Shown here: piece after piece, positions 1 to 9,339 of the stretch
How the letters are laid out: each line of letters starts with the position of its first letter
Position numbering within the stretch: the stretch's first letter is position 1
Assembly (NCBI RefSeq): GCF_001904725.1
Contig: NZ_MRCE01000017.1
Location: 1 to 64,000, forward strand
Direction of reading: 5' to 3'
Origin: Phormidium ambiguum IAM M-71
Lineage (GTDB): Bacteria; Cyanobacteriota; Cyanobacteriia; Cyanobacteriales; Aerosakkonemataceae
DNA length: 64,000 nucleotides
Program-made: the position numbers and the translations under genes
Notes under the pieces: model-generated
Told to the model about the DNA's origin: nothing
Databases searched by the model: none
Seen by the model: the letters and a program-made list of their open reading frames with translations, nothing else

Positions 1-71
1 CATTTTATCTTGAATAACTTAACCGCGATTGCGGTCAATGGGTAGCAAAACTTCTGTTGTTATTGTTACCC

Positions 72-1208
72 ATGAAAAGTTTACTTGAAATTCCCATAAT
101 TGATTCCAAAAGTCGGATTGCAGTTCGGCAGCATTTACGAAAAGAACCCTACCAAATTAAGAGCAAGAAAGATTTAATTCCTCACCTCAATCGGAATTTG
201 AAACATGGCTGGCTCTTACCAATTTTAGCGCAAGTAGACCGTTGCCTTTGGGGAAGATGGGATTACTGGGCAAGGTGTCAAGCAGTTCCGGCTCATGCTT
301 GGAAGAGATGGCAAATGGAACCGATGTTAGCTCTTTTAGAAAATCGAAAACCCGAACGATTACCCAAGTTTGTAATTCAAGAAACGCTACCAAATTCACC
401 TATTCCCCAAATTGAATGGCAGTATTCGAGCATAGCGGAAAGTATGCTAAACAATACGCTTAATTGTATTCCCAAACATGGGGAATGGCGGACTTGGAGT
501 GCTTGGGAATATTTGGAATATTTCTTGCATTGGGCTTTGTTTGGTTTCGGTCATCCGGCTTACAAAAGTTTACCAAAAGAACCAGCAGGTTGTGAAGGTG
601 CATCAATGCGTCTGTATCAGGTTTTCGATTTGTCTGCTCTCCTACTTTATCCTGAAGATTATTTAGGTAGAATTCTTCCTGATATTTGTGGCAAGAAAGC
701 TCAAAGAAATGCTGGGTTTTATCCGACACCGTTAGTGGTTGCTAGTTTCATGTCTCAAGTAATTAGTCATGAGAAAATCGACCGTACTGCTAGTTTTTCT
801 GAACCTGCTTGTGGGACGGGTGCTTTGATGTTGGCACAGTCTAATAATTGTTTGTCTGGTGTTGGTCAAGATATCGACCAGGTTTTGTTAAAGTGCGCCT
901 TATTTCAGTTTTTTCTCTATGCACCTTGGTTGGCAATACCAATTTGGTGGTTAGGTCAAACTGATTTATTACTTGGTAATAGCTTATTAGCCGAAAAGCC
1001 TGAGTCGATGAATGCGGTTTATTGGTATGAAGAATGGTTTGAAACTGTTGAAAATAGGGAAGTAGAAGAAAATATTGAACCAACAATTGAGATAGTGGAA
1101 ACCCCGGAAATAGTAGTTCAAGAAGTAGTGCAGGGTAAACGCAAACCGAAACAGAATTCAGCTTCAGGTCAGCAAATGACATTGTTTGATTTGTCGGATT
1201 TTACTTGA
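72..1208 (+). CDS. N6-DNA methyltransferase-like protein, plasmid type
   Basis: A class I SAM-dependent methyltransferase core is visible in the C-terminal half: a motif X-like YPTPLVVASFM, then motif I EPACGTGALML, then a motif II-like GVGQDID. This is the arrangement of N6-adenine DNA methylases. The expected catalytic motif IV (NPPY or similar) is not found; the equivalent place reads LLGNSLLAEKP, so catalytic activity is doubtful. The N-terminal 200 residues are Trp-rich and I do not recognise a domain there. The last 50 residues are acidic then basic and look disordered. A TTG at 57 is also in frame, but ATG at 72 is the more usual choice. It faces the PIN gene convergently. It could be an orphan methylase or a SAM-binding relic used in plasmid biology. 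Confidence 0.6.
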   Translation: MKSLLEIPIIDSKSRIAVRQHLRKEPYQIKSKKDLIPHLNRNLKHGWLLPILAQVDRCLWGRWDYWARCQAVPAHAWKRWQMEPMLALLENRKPERLPKFVIQETLPNSPIPQIEWQYSSIAESMLNNTLNCIPKHGEWRTWSAWEYLEYFLHWALFGFGHPAYKSLPKEPAGCEGASMRLYQVFDLSALLLYPEDYLGRILPDICGKKAQRNAGFYPTPLVVASFMSQVISHEKIDRTASFSEPACGTGALMLAQSNNCLSGVGQDIDQVLLKCALFQFFLYAPWLAIPIWWLGQTDLLLGNSLLAEKPESMNAVYWYEEWFETVENREVEENIEPTIEIVETPEIVVQEVVQGKRKPKQNSASGQQMTLFDLSDFT

Positions 1209-1224
1209 AGGACAGCATAAGTTT

Positions 1225-1875
1225 TCAGAAACCGGAGTTCTGTAACTTTTGTCGTAGTTCATCTACAAAAGATTTTTTCAGACCTTTTTTAGCATTTTTC
1301 ATGCCATTGACTAGTCGATCGAATTCTGCCAATGTTGGTTGTTTCTGCTCAACCCAAACTTGAAGAATATCTTTCAGGGTCAAATAAGGTATGCCCAGGT
1401 CTTCAGCTACCTTGCAACCTCCTCCATCTGAGGAAAGAAAAACTGCCTGTCCTTGGTAACGCTTTGCCAGCACTAAACAGGCAGCTTCCCCTTTATGGCA
1501 TTTAGGGTACTGTTTCTGGAGGATTTCGCGCTCGTTAAGTTCTTCCACTGTTAAAGTTTCCACAACCAAACTTCCCTGCTGAAAGTGGCGAGGTAGCTGC
1601 TGTGCATTCCTTAACCATTTGCGACAACGCAAAGCTTCAACATCGGTGTTCGGTAACTGCTGAATCTGACGTTGAGCGTATCGCAGTCCTTTGCCCAGTT
1701 CGCTCAACCCCTCGTCATCTTCTTCCAGAGGGCGACTGCTCTCGTCCCGATTATAAATCTCAGCCGGAAACCGCGCCGAAGAGATGTTAAGAGTCTCTAG
1801 CAATATATCTATTCCGCGTGGATGAGCAAAGCTCATTACCCGCAAAACTACCGTATCGAGTATTTTGATTGACAC
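1225..1875 (-). CDS. PIN-domain-like protein, probable toxin partner of the XRE/ImmA-like regulator
   Basis: The protein begins with KILDTVVL, matching the first PIN aspartate. Later come KGEAACLVLAKR (the conserved acidic residue) and FLSSDGGGCKVAEDLGI (the last acidic cluster), in the order expected of a PIN ribonuclease fold. At 216 residues it is longer than VapC (about 130), with a charged middle insert. It is transcribed divergently from the XRE/ImmA-like gene across about 95 bp, an arrangement common for PIN proteins paired with an HTH plus ImmA/IrrE regulator. Toxin activity is inferred from fold and neighbour, not shown. The acidic residues are present, so nothing suggests it is dead. 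Confidence 0.6.
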   Translation of the reverse strand: MSIKILDTVVLRVMSFAHPRGIDILLETLNISSARFPAEIYNRDESSRPLEEDDEGLSELGKGLRYAQRQIQQLPNTDVEALRCRKWLRNAQQLPRHFQQGSLVVETLTVEELNEREILQKQYPKCHKGEAACLVLAKRYQGQAVFLSSDGGGCKVAEDLGIPYLTLKDILQVWVEQKQPTLAEFDRLVNGMKNAKKGLKKSFVDELRQKLQNSGF

Positions 1876-1969
1876 TGCTCTCTGTTAAATATAGTTTTTA
1901 TTTGCAGTAACTTTAACGCAATGTTAATATATCACTATAAACGTAAGGTTCTTGATTGGCCTGAGTGTG

Positions 1970-3163
1970 ATGAACTACGAAATCTTAGGTCAGCGCTTGC
2001 GAGTTGCCCGCGAGCGAGCTGGCATGACCCAAACTGAAGCTGCACAATTTATTGATGTCACTTCGGCGGCTCTGAATCAGTATGAGAGCGGTAAGCGGCG
2101 AGTGGATGCTTTGAGTTTGGAGCGTCTAGCTCGGCTTTATGGAGTGCCGCTACGGTTCCTTTTTGGCGAAGAAACAGTCAAAACAGATTGGGAAGAAGCC
2201 TTACGTCTTTGTGCAGCAAATATTTCAGCTTCTAGTAAAGTCGGGATTGGACGCTTAATTGAAAAGGTTGATGCTCTCTTAGAGCTTTACAAGCAGACTG
2301 ATACTCCTTTTCCTGAGCTTCCTCATCCACCTTTTGCACCGTTTAGCGATCGCGTTTTAAAGGAAGATGAAACGGCGATATTGGCAGCCCAAAGAGCGAG
2401 AAGCCACTACAATTTAGGAATTGCACCGCTTGGTGATTTACAAAGCTTCTTACAAGCGCAAGGTTTACTCATCTTTGCGATTCCTTTTGGTCAGGAGGAA
2501 AATGCAATTTCTGGGTTGTTTTTCCTGCATCCACAATTAGGACAAATTATTGCTATTAATCAGGATAATGCAGATACTTGTCGCTCATTTAGTTTGGCTC
2601 AGGGTTTAGCATACAGCCTTTTCCTGCACGAGCGAAGGGCAATAGTTTACCGTCAAGGAGAGCGAACTTCTTCACAAATTTTTGCAGAAAAATTTGCCTG
2701 TTATTTTCTGATTCCTTCTGAAGCATTACAAGAACGTTTGCTCAGTTTAAAAGTGAGAGTTGTTACCCGTCCGATAGAAGTTGTGCATTTATCTCGCTAC
2801 TTTGGAGTCAGCTATGAAACAATGCTATATCGATTGGAACAGGAAGACAAAATAGTTAGTTATAAAGATAATTTTCAGAATGTACAAGCTGCGGTTTTAG
2901 CACGCCAACTTGGTTACAGTCCTGTTCATTGTGAGCTTCAGCAACGTTTTCATTCAATAGAAGAACGATTCCCTCGCATTTTTATTGAACTTGCCTACCG
3001 CGCTGTTGAGGAAGACAAGCTATCTTTGCGAACAGTTGCAGAAATGCTCGGTATTAGCGATATAGAATTGGAGGATCGTCTTTACTTTGAGGATACAGGA
3101 GATGATGAGTTTGAAGAGGATGAATTGCTTCAATCTACTGATTATTCATTACTAAAAAGTTAG
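1970..3163 (+). CDS. XRE-family regulator with a degenerate ImmA/IrrE domain
   Basis: Residues 1-60 are a clear XRE helix-turn-helix (GQRLRVARERAGMTQTEAA, then YESGKRR). The middle, about 130-250, aligns with ImmA/IrrE metallopeptidases: SGLFFLHPQLGQIIAIN, then SLAQGLAYSLFLHER, then EKFACYFLIPSEAL. The zinc-binding HExxH motif that normally sits in the first helix here reads QGLAY, so both histidines and the glutamate are lost while the flanking fold is kept. The remaining C-terminus is helical and acidic. ATG 1970 (MNYEILG) is preferred over TTG 1952 because it puts the HTH at the N-terminus. It is divergent from the PIN gene and probably represses both from the shared AT-rich gap, which holds a TTAAC-N5-GTTAA repeat. 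Confidence 0.75.
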   Translation: MNYEILGQRLRVARERAGMTQTEAAQFIDVTSAALNQYESGKRRVDALSLERLARLYGVPLRFLFGEETVKTDWEEALRLCAANISASSKVGIGRLIEKVDALLELYKQTDTPFPELPHPPFAPFSDRVLKEDETAILAAQRARSHYNLGIAPLGDLQSFLQAQGLLIFAIPFGQEENAISGLFFLHPQLGQIIAINQDNADTCRSFSLAQGLAYSLFLHERRAIVYRQGERTSSQIFAEKFACYFLIPSEALQERLLSLKVRVVTRPIEVVHLSRYFGVSYETMLYRLEQEDKIVSYKDNFQNVQAAVLARQLGYSPVHCELQQRFHSIEERFPRIFIELAYRAVEEDKLSLRTVAEMLGISDIELEDRLYFEDTGDDEFEEDELLQSTDYSLLKS

Positions 3164-3308
3164 GCATATTTTATCAAATGTAGCCCCGTTTGTAAGTATT
3201 ATAAAGCTTCTTTATTCAAAGTAGGTATTCGGAAGAGTTAAAGCTAGATATGCTGTTTTTTTCCGCAGCTAACGCTGCCCCGGTATGACAGCTATTTTAA
3301 GATGAAAT

Positions 3309-4718
3309 ATGCAAACAAAAACTCGACCTGGTACAAAAAAGGGACAAGTCAAAGAAAATGGCTCTGTTCAAACAAAAGCTAAAGCTGATACTACGACTAA
3401 ACGAACGGAATCTCTAACTGAGAAGAAACCCAAAGTAGAATCTACATCCGAAGTTAATACTAACAGTTCAGATGCTGTTTTATCAACGGGGATGCGATTA
3501 ATTTGCACGCAGGAAAACTTAGCAACTCACCTCGATTTAGTTAGTCATGCCGTGCCTGCTAAACCTACGCATCCAATATTGGGAAATGTTTTGTTGATTG
3601 CTAATCAAGAAACTCAAAAAGTTCAACTGAGTGTTTTTGACCTTAATTTAGGTATTCAAACATCATTTGATGCTAAAGTTCAAGCGTCTGGCGAACTAAC
3701 TATTCCAGTGGGAATCTTGAGTGATATTGTAGCGAAACTGTCTCGCGGGGATATTACTTTAGTCAATCAATCGCCTCTGAATACGGAGGAAACTGAAGAT
3801 AATAGTCCAGAGAAAGTAGAGACAGGTCTAAATCAAATTATGACGTTAATCGCTACTACTGGACGCTATCAAGTACGGGGATTACCAACTGAGGAATTTC
3901 CGCCAATTCCTGAAGTTAACTCAACGCTAAAAGTTCGGGTGCCAGTGGAAGCTTTGCAAGCCGGAATTAAAGGAACGTTAATCGCTACAACTAGTGATGA
4001 AACTAAGCGGATTTTAACAGGCGTTCACTTCAAAATAGAGTCAAATGGCATCGAATTTGCCGCGACAGACGGACATCGATTAGCTGTTATTAATACTTCG
4101 CTTTCCGGGTTCAAAAAGAAGAAGCAAACTGAAATTACTGAGCCTTTAGAGTTTACAGTACCAGCTAAGGCGCTGGTGGAGTTAGAGCGAATTTTATCTA
4201 GTCGGACATCAGTCGAGCCAGTGGAATTATTCTATGAGGAATCAAAGGGACTTATCGAATTTCGCTGGGGAACGCAACGATTAGTTAGTCGTTGTTTGGA
4301 AGGTGCATATCCAGCGTATCAAGAGTTATTGAAGCAGGATTTTAAACAACAGGTAACGTTGGAGAAAGCGCCTTTGATTAAGGCTTTAGAAAGAATTGCG
4401 GTGTTAGCGGATAAGAAAGAAAAGAGTGTCAGTATCCGTTTTAATAGTGAAGCTCAACAAGTTTGTTTGTCATTGTTTAGGGAATTTGGCAATGGTCGGG
4501 AAGAGATGACGGCTTGCATTAATTCGGATAGCGATATGTCTGTTTCTTTTAACATTAAATACTTGTTAGAAGGAGTAAAAGTTATTGCTAGTGCGGAAAT
4601 TCAGATGCAACTAACTCAAAAAGATGGCCCTGCTATTTTAGTGCCGTTTGGCAATCGAGAGCAACCTAATATTCTGATGGATGCTCAATACTTGTTAATG
4701 CCAATTTTCAAAGAATAA
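3309..4718 (+). CDS. dnaN: DNA polymerase III beta sliding clamp, plasmid-borne paralogue
   Basis: The protein is a three-domain beta clamp. RLICTQENLATHLDLVSHAV and HPILGNVLL open domain 1, and FAATDGHRLAV is the clamp signature in domain 2. Beta clamps encircle DNA and tether polymerase. Two oddities stand out. A Lys/Thr/Ser-rich extension of 61 residues precedes the canonical start (an in-frame ATG at 3492 aligns exactly with normal DnaN starts), and an acidic insert (about residues 158-176, NTEETEDNSPEK) lies between domain 1 strands. Translation could really begin at 3492. It is the first gene of a tight dnaN-dnaX-holA operon (19 bp, then 1 bp overlap), which suggests the plasmid supplies its own clamp and most of a loader. 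Confidence 0.9.
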   Translation: MQTKTRPGTKKGQVKENGSVQTKAKADTTTKRTESLTEKKPKVESTSEVNTNSSDAVLSTGMRLICTQENLATHLDLVSHAVPAKPTHPILGNVLLIANQETQKVQLSVFDLNLGIQTSFDAKVQASGELTIPVGILSDIVAKLSRGDITLVNQSPLNTEETEDNSPEKVETGLNQIMTLIATTGRYQVRGLPTEEFPPIPEVNSTLKVRVPVEALQAGIKGTLIATTSDETKRILTGVHFKIESNGIEFAATDGHRLAVINTSLSGFKKKKQTEITEPLEFTVPAKALVELERILSSRTSVEPVELFYEESKGLIEFRWGTQRLVSRCLEGAYPAYQELLKQDFKQQVTLEKAPLIKALERIAVLADKKEKSVSIRFNSEAQQVCLSLFREFGNGREEMTACINSDSDMSVSFNIKYLLEGVKVIASAEIQMQLTQKDGPAILVPFGNREQPNILMDAQYLLMPIFKE

Positions 4719-4737
4719 TGAGGGGAGAAAATAAATT

Positions 4738-6087
4738 ATGTACGCAGCATTACCTCAAAAATATCGTCCGCGCACGCTATCAGAATTAGCTGGACAGGAA
4801 TACATTCAACGAACGCTGTCTAATGCAATTAAGGGGAATAAAATAGCTCCTGCCTATCTATTTGCAGGCGAACGAGGTGTTGGTAAAACTTCAACGGCTC
4901 GTATTTTTGCTAAGTCGCTTAATTGTAATGCTACAGATAAACCAACTGTTACGCCATGTGGCAAATGTCAGTCCTGTCGTTCCATTGAAAAAGGGAATAG
5001 TTTAGATGTAGTTGAAATTGATGCTGCTTCTCATAATGGAGTAGAAGATGCTCGAACATTAATCGAACGAGCGCATTTTGCACCAGCGATGAGTCGCTAT
5101 CGGATTTTCGTTTTAGATGAATGTCATCAATTAAGTTCTCAGGCGCAAAATGCACTGCTCAAGTGTATCGAAGAACCTCCGGCTAATGTGGTTTTTATTC
5201 TTTGTACAACAGAAGCACATAAGCTATTGGCGACTATTAGTAGTAGGTGTCAAGTATTCCATTTTCGGGTGTTAGCTATTCATGCAATTGTGCAGCAGTT
5301 AACGATGATAGCTGATAGCGAATCTATCGCTATTTCGGATGAGGCGAAGGTGGCTATTGCTCGGATTGCAGAAGGTGGACTTAGGGATGCTTTGCAATTA
5401 CTTGACCAATTAAGTTTGTTAGGGGAGGAAATTACTAGCTCTCACGTTTTGGAATTATCAGGAAGAATATCGGAGTCTGATTTAATAACAATTCTGCAAT
5501 CAATTCGTAGTGGTGATACGTTGAAGTTGTTGCAATTATCTCGCGAGTTGATTGATAGCGGGAAGACAGCAAAGGTGTTATTGATGTCGCTACTTGCTTG
5601 TTATCGAGATTTACTGTTGGTAGGGAATGTACGCGATAGTTTGCATTTGTTAACTAGCGGGATTTCCCATTCGACACTGCTGAAAATTGTAGCAGATTGG
5701 GACTATACAGTAATTAATGCTGGTATCGAACAGCTACGTGCTTCGGAATGGCAGTTAAGTAAAAGCGTACAGCCAAGTTTGTGGTTAGAGGTTTGTCTGC
5801 TGGGATTGGTGCAGGGTAATAATTCCCCGAAGTCGAGTCAATTTTCTCAGGAAAAGCAGCCTGTTCAACTAACAGCTATTTGGGAAAAGGTGCTGGACAA
5901 AACTTCCGAAAATAATCGAGTTCTGCTTGAGGTTGCTTCTTTAGTGGAACTCAAAGGTAAGAAAGCTGTATTGGCTGTGCCTGCTAAGTATTTAGATAGG
6001 TTTAATCGGAATACGGCTAAGGTACAAAAGATGCTGTTTGGGGTGACTGGTGTTAACTATCAATTGTTGATTCAGGAGAAGAGTTAA
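4738..6087 (+). CDS. dnaX: DNA polymerase III gamma/tau clamp-loader ATPase, short plasmid form
   Basis: AAA+ clamp-loader subunit. Walker A is GERGVGKT at residues 44-51, the zinc cysteines are C63, C74, C77 and C80, Walker B is VLDECHQLS near 125-133 (DECH instead of the usual DEVH), and the SRC arginine-finger motif is present in TISSRCQVF. At 449 residues it has the gamma-like length; it lacks the long C-terminal tau region of chromosomal DnaX and I see no intein. It would load the clamp encoded just upstream. It starts 19 bp after dnaN, behind a gaggggag-like ribosome site, and its stop overlaps the holA start (TAATG). Confidence 0.93.
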   Translation: MYAALPQKYRPRTLSELAGQEYIQRTLSNAIKGNKIAPAYLFAGERGVGKTSTARIFAKSLNCNATDKPTVTPCGKCQSCRSIEKGNSLDVVEIDAASHNGVEDARTLIERAHFAPAMSRYRIFVLDECHQLSSQAQNALLKCIEEPPANVVFILCTTEAHKLLATISSRCQVFHFRVLAIHAIVQQLTMIADSESIAISDEAKVAIARIAEGGLRDALQLLDQLSLLGEEITSSHVLELSGRISESDLITILQSIRSGDTLKLLQLSRELIDSGKTAKVLLMSLLACYRDLLLVGNVRDSLHLLTSGISHSTLLKIVADWDYTVINAGIEQLRASEWQLSKSVQPSLWLEVCLLGLVQGNNSPKSSQFSQEKQPVQLTAIWEKVLDKTSENNRVLLEVASLVELKGKKAVLAVPAKYLDRFNRNTAKVQKMLFGVTGVNYQLLIQEKS

Positions 6088-7061
6088 TGATTAGTTTGTT
6101 AGTTGGTGATGATGTTCACGCGATTAACAAGAAGCTTTTGGAGTTCAAAAAAAGTCTTGACCCGGATTGGATAAGTTTTAACTACCATCGGTTTTCTGTT
6201 TCTGTAATTGAGGAGGCTATTGATTGTGCGTTAACTCGTGCATTAGGGAAAGGAAAAGGAAAGTTAGTGGTGGTTGAGGAGTGCAATTTCAAACAGTTTA
6301 CGGAAGAAACAATGAAAAGTTTTCAGTTGTTATCGCAGGTGCCGGAAACAACAGATTTGGTATTTGTAGCACTAGCGATTGATAAGCGATTGAAAGTGGT
6401 AAAGTTTCTGCTTTCTCAAGGTAAACTGTTTGAATTCAATTTAATTGCGCCTTGGAGAACGGATTTAATTGCTCGGTCGATAGGAACTGAAGCAAAAGCA
6501 ATCGGTTTGTTGATTGATAGAAAGATTATTGAGTATTTGGCGAGTGCTATTGGTAATGATTCGGCGCGTGCTGAAGTGGAATTACAAAAGCTGGTGAGTT
6601 ACAGTAATGGGAAAAAGCTTAGTGTTGAGGAAGTGCGAGTGCTGGTTCCTTCAACTACTCAGAATAGTCTGCAATTAGCTTCTGCAATTCGAGAGAGTAA
6701 TGCAATTAAAGCTGTCAATTTGTTGCAAGAGTTGCTAGATAAGGAGACTTTTCCATTGGCGATTTGTGCCACATTGATTACTCAGTTTAGAACTTGGATG
6801 TGGGTGAAGGCGGCGCTGGTGGGTGGGGTGAAGCAGGATGCTGAAATTGCCAGAATTTGTCAAGTTGTTAATCCCAAGCGGGTGTATTTTCTGAAACAAG
6901 AGGTGGCTGGTGTGGGTTTGAGGTCTTTAATTCAAGCGATGTCGATGTTGTTGGAGTTGGAGGTGGCGCTTAAAGGGGGACAGAAAGGGGATTTAATGCT
7001 GCCTGCAATACTGGCGCTCGCCAGACTTTTCACTTGTAAGAAAGCAAGACGAGTCAAGTAG
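6087..7061 (+). CDS. holA: DNA polymerase III delta subunit, plasmid paralogue
   Basis: The protein resembles HolA/delta, the clamp-opening wrench of the loader. It has an N-terminal Rossmann-like AAA fold without a working Walker A (MISLLVGDDVHAINKKL), a middle region AIGNDSARAEVELQKL that matches the conserved delta segment, and a C-terminal helical collar domain (LLQELLDKETFPLAICATLITQFR). The length of 324 is normal. The ATG overlaps the dnaX stop by one base, so translation is probably coupled. A delta-prime (holB) gene is not present nearby, so the host delta-prime would have to complete the loader. Assignment rests on motif order and operon position. Confidence 0.85.
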   Translation: MISLLVGDDVHAINKKLLEFKKSLDPDWISFNYHRFSVSVIEEAIDCALTRALGKGKGKLVVVEECNFKQFTEETMKSFQLLSQVPETTDLVFVALAIDKRLKVVKFLLSQGKLFEFNLIAPWRTDLIARSIGTEAKAIGLLIDRKIIEYLASAIGNDSARAEVELQKLVSYSNGKKLSVEEVRVLVPSTTQNSLQLASAIRESNAIKAVNLLQELLDKETFPLAICATLITQFRTWMWVKAALVGGVKQDAEIARICQVVNPKRVYFLKQEVAGVGLRSLIQAMSMLLELEVALKGGQKGDLMLPAILALARLFTCKKARRVK

Positions 7062-7128
7062 TCTTAATGCTTGGCTATATTGCTCATAGGCTTTTAACGG
7101 CAGTAAAAAGTAGCGCCTCTTGGTCTGT

Positions 7129-7869
7129 CTATTTCCTCAGTGTTTCAATTAGAGCTAGTGTTTGTTGGTAGGCTGCCATATCCCCTTTGGCACGAAAGAG
7201 TTGGGCAGCTTTCTGTAAATCTTCCAGCGCTCCTTTTTTATCTCCTAATGCTTCGCGGGTAATCCCTCGGTTGCCGTAGGCTTCAGGCATACTGGGATTA
7301 ATTTGCAGTGCTTGGGTGTAGTCAGCAAGCGCCCCCGGCTTATCTCCTAACGTATAACGAGTCAAGCCCCGGTTGTAGTAGGCATCAGCCATATTGGGGT
7401 CGAGTCGCACCGCCGCATCGAAATTTTCTCTCGCTGTTTGGAAGTTGCTTTGGGCAGCGTAAGCATTCCCCAACTTATTGTAGGCATCGGCATGGTTAGG
7501 GCTGACTTGCAGTGCTTGTTGAAAATCTGCGATCGCTCCCTGATAATTTTGTAGCTCAGCACGAGCTAGACCTCGGTTGCAGTATGCTTCAACAAAGTTG
7601 GGATTAATCTGCAACACCTGGTTAAAGTCCTCAATCGCTCCCTGGTAGTCCCCTTTGTCAAGCTCATCCGTCCCTCGTTGGAAAAATTCATCCGCAGTCT
7701 TTGGAACTATGAGTGCTTCTGGTCGCTGAGATTGACGTAGACTTTGTTCTCCAAAGGAGACACGCGATAATGTAGGCTGAGCATGGGCAGTAAATGCCAG
7801 TCCACCCAGTGCGGTCGTTATTCCCAGGATGGCGATGGCCTGATAAACGCGGTTCATGGCTGTATTCAT
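7129..7869 (-). CDS. Secreted tetratricopeptide-repeat protein
   Basis: After a signal peptide (ITTALGGLAFTAHAQ) the mature protein is built of about five consecutive TPR units: FFQRGTDELDKGDYQGAIED, then AYCNRGLARAELQNY, AYNKLGNAYAAQSNF, AYYNRGLTRYTLGDK and AYGNRGITREALGDK. TPRs are protein-binding scaffolds; the partner is unknown. Starts at 7917, 7869 and 7857 are all in frame. Those at 7869 and 7857 put the signal peptide at the N-terminus, and a GGGAG sits just before 7869 and 12 bases before 7857. The gene follows mntH on the same strand with a short gap and may be co-transcribed with it. Confidence 0.8.
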   Translation of the reverse strand: MNTAMNRVYQAIAILGITTALGGLAFTAHAQPTLSRVSFGEQSLRQSQRPEALIVPKTADEFFQRGTDELDKGDYQGAIEDFNQVLQINPNFVEAYCNRGLARAELQNYQGAIADFQQALQVSPNHADAYNKLGNAYAAQSNFQTARENFDAAVRLDPNMADAYYNRGLTRYTLGDKPGALADYTQALQINPSMPEAYGNRGITREALGDKKGALEDLQKAAQLFRAKGDMAAYQQTLALIETLRK

Positions 7870-7935
7870 CTCCCGTTGAAATAGCTTTTCTTTGCACGAG
7901 CTTTCTACTGCCAACATTCTAAGTGAGGAAACAGA

Positions 7936-9261
7936 TTAGGGTGCCAGATGCAGCCAGTTTAATAGAGTTTGTAATAATAACCAAGCATTTAAGCCAACAA
8001 TTACAAGAGCAACCGACCAAGCTAAAGATTTTAACCACAGAGGATTGACAAACTCTCCCATTAAGCGGCGATTTGAGGTAAACATAACTAAAGGAATCAC
8101 CGCAAAAGATAACTGTAAGCTTAAAACGACTTGACTAAAAACCAATAAGTTACCCGTACTTTTTTCACCAAAGAAAACAATGGCAATTAAAGCTGGAACG
8201 ATCGCCAGCAGTCGGGTCGCTAAACGGCGCAACCAAGCTGGAAGACGCAGCTGCAAAAAACCTTCCATGACAATCTGCCCAGCCAATGTTGCCGTTAAGG
8301 TTGAACTTTGCCCTGAAGCTAACAGTGCTATGCCAAAGATGGCACTAGCCGCACTCACGCCCAACAAAGGTGAAAGTAATTTGTAAGCATCTTGAATTTC
8401 TGCCACCTGTTGATAACCCGAAAAATGAAATGTTGCAGCAGAAACAATTAGAATTGCTGAGTTAATAAACAGTGCCAACGACAAAGCCACAGTAGAATCG
8501 ATCGTACCAAACTTAATCGCTTCCCATCGCTTTTCAGTCGTCGGTTGCCAATTGCGAGTCTGCACAATCGAAGAATGCAAATATAAATTATGCGGCATCA
8601 CGGTTGCCCCTAAAATACCGATCGCGATATAGAGCATTTCTGGGTTTTGTAAAATCTCTACCTTTGGCATATATCCAAGTAAAATCCCTCCGGCATCAGG
8701 TCTAGAGAAGAGAATTTCTGCGGTGAAACAGACTCCTACTGTTGCCACTAGCGTAATCACCAAAGCTTCCACATAGCGAAAGCCTTTTCCTTGCAGGAAT
8801 AACAACACCAGCACATCTAGTGCCGTAATGCACACTCCCCAAACTAAAGGAATGCCAAATAAAAGTTGTAGCGCGATCGCACTTCCTAGTAATTCTGCCA
8901 AGTCACAAGCCGCGATCGCAATTTCACACAGTACCCATAAAACAAAGTTAATCCTTGGGCTAAAATAGTCCCGACACGTCTGGGCTAAATCTCGTCCCGT
9001 CGCCACTCCCAACCGCACGCACAACGATTGCAGCAAAATTGCCATGAGATTCGACAGCAAAATCACCGTCAACAGCGCATAGCCAAACTTAGCACCCCCA
9101 GCGATGTCTGTTGCCCAATTACCGGGGTCCATATATCCTACTGAAACTAAATATCCCGGCCCCGCATAAGCTAACAACTTGCGCCAAAAACTTTTGGCGT
9201 TCGGTATGGGGATGCTGCGATGAACCTCTGGCAGGCTGGGTTTGCGATCGGAGAGTCCCAT
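7936..9261 (-). CDS. mntH: NRAMP-family divalent metal (Mn/Fe) transporter
   Basis: Proton-coupled importer of Mn2+ or Fe2+ in the inner membrane. The TM1 signature MDPGNWATDIAGGAKFGYAL carries the DPGN metal-binding loop. The TM6 motif VMPHNLYLHSS carries the MPH metal and proton residues. Eleven or so hydrophobic segments and the length of 441 are typical of MntH. The motif set is intact, so it should be functional. It stands divergent from the YnfA-like gene and just outside the zinc module. Uptake of Mn beside many efflux systems may replace Mn lost under metal stress; that is inference. Confidence 0.92.
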   Translation of the reverse strand: MGLSDRKPSLPEVHRSIPIPNAKSFWRKLLAYAGPGYLVSVGYMDPGNWATDIAGGAKFGYALLTVILLSNLMAILLQSLCVRLGVATGRDLAQTCRDYFSPRINFVLWVLCEIAIAACDLAELLGSAIALQLLFGIPLVWGVCITALDVLVLLFLQGKGFRYVEALVITLVATVGVCFTAEILFSRPDAGGILLGYMPKVEILQNPEMLYIAIGILGATVMPHNLYLHSSIVQTRNWQPTTEKRWEAIKFGTIDSTVALSLALFINSAILIVSAATFHFSGYQQVAEIQDAYKLLSPLLGVSAASAIFGIALLASGQSSTLTATLAGQIVMEGFLQLRLPAWLRRLATRLLAIVPALIAIVFFGEKSTGNLLVFSQVVLSLQLSFAVIPLVMFTSNRRLMGEFVNPLWLKSLAWSVALVIVGLNAWLLLQTLLNWLHLAP

Positions 9262-9339
9262 AAAATTTTCATAATTCTTTCATAATTTACCCTAGCACTT
9301 TCAGTACACTTCAGAAAAACAACTATTTTGGCGAACTCT

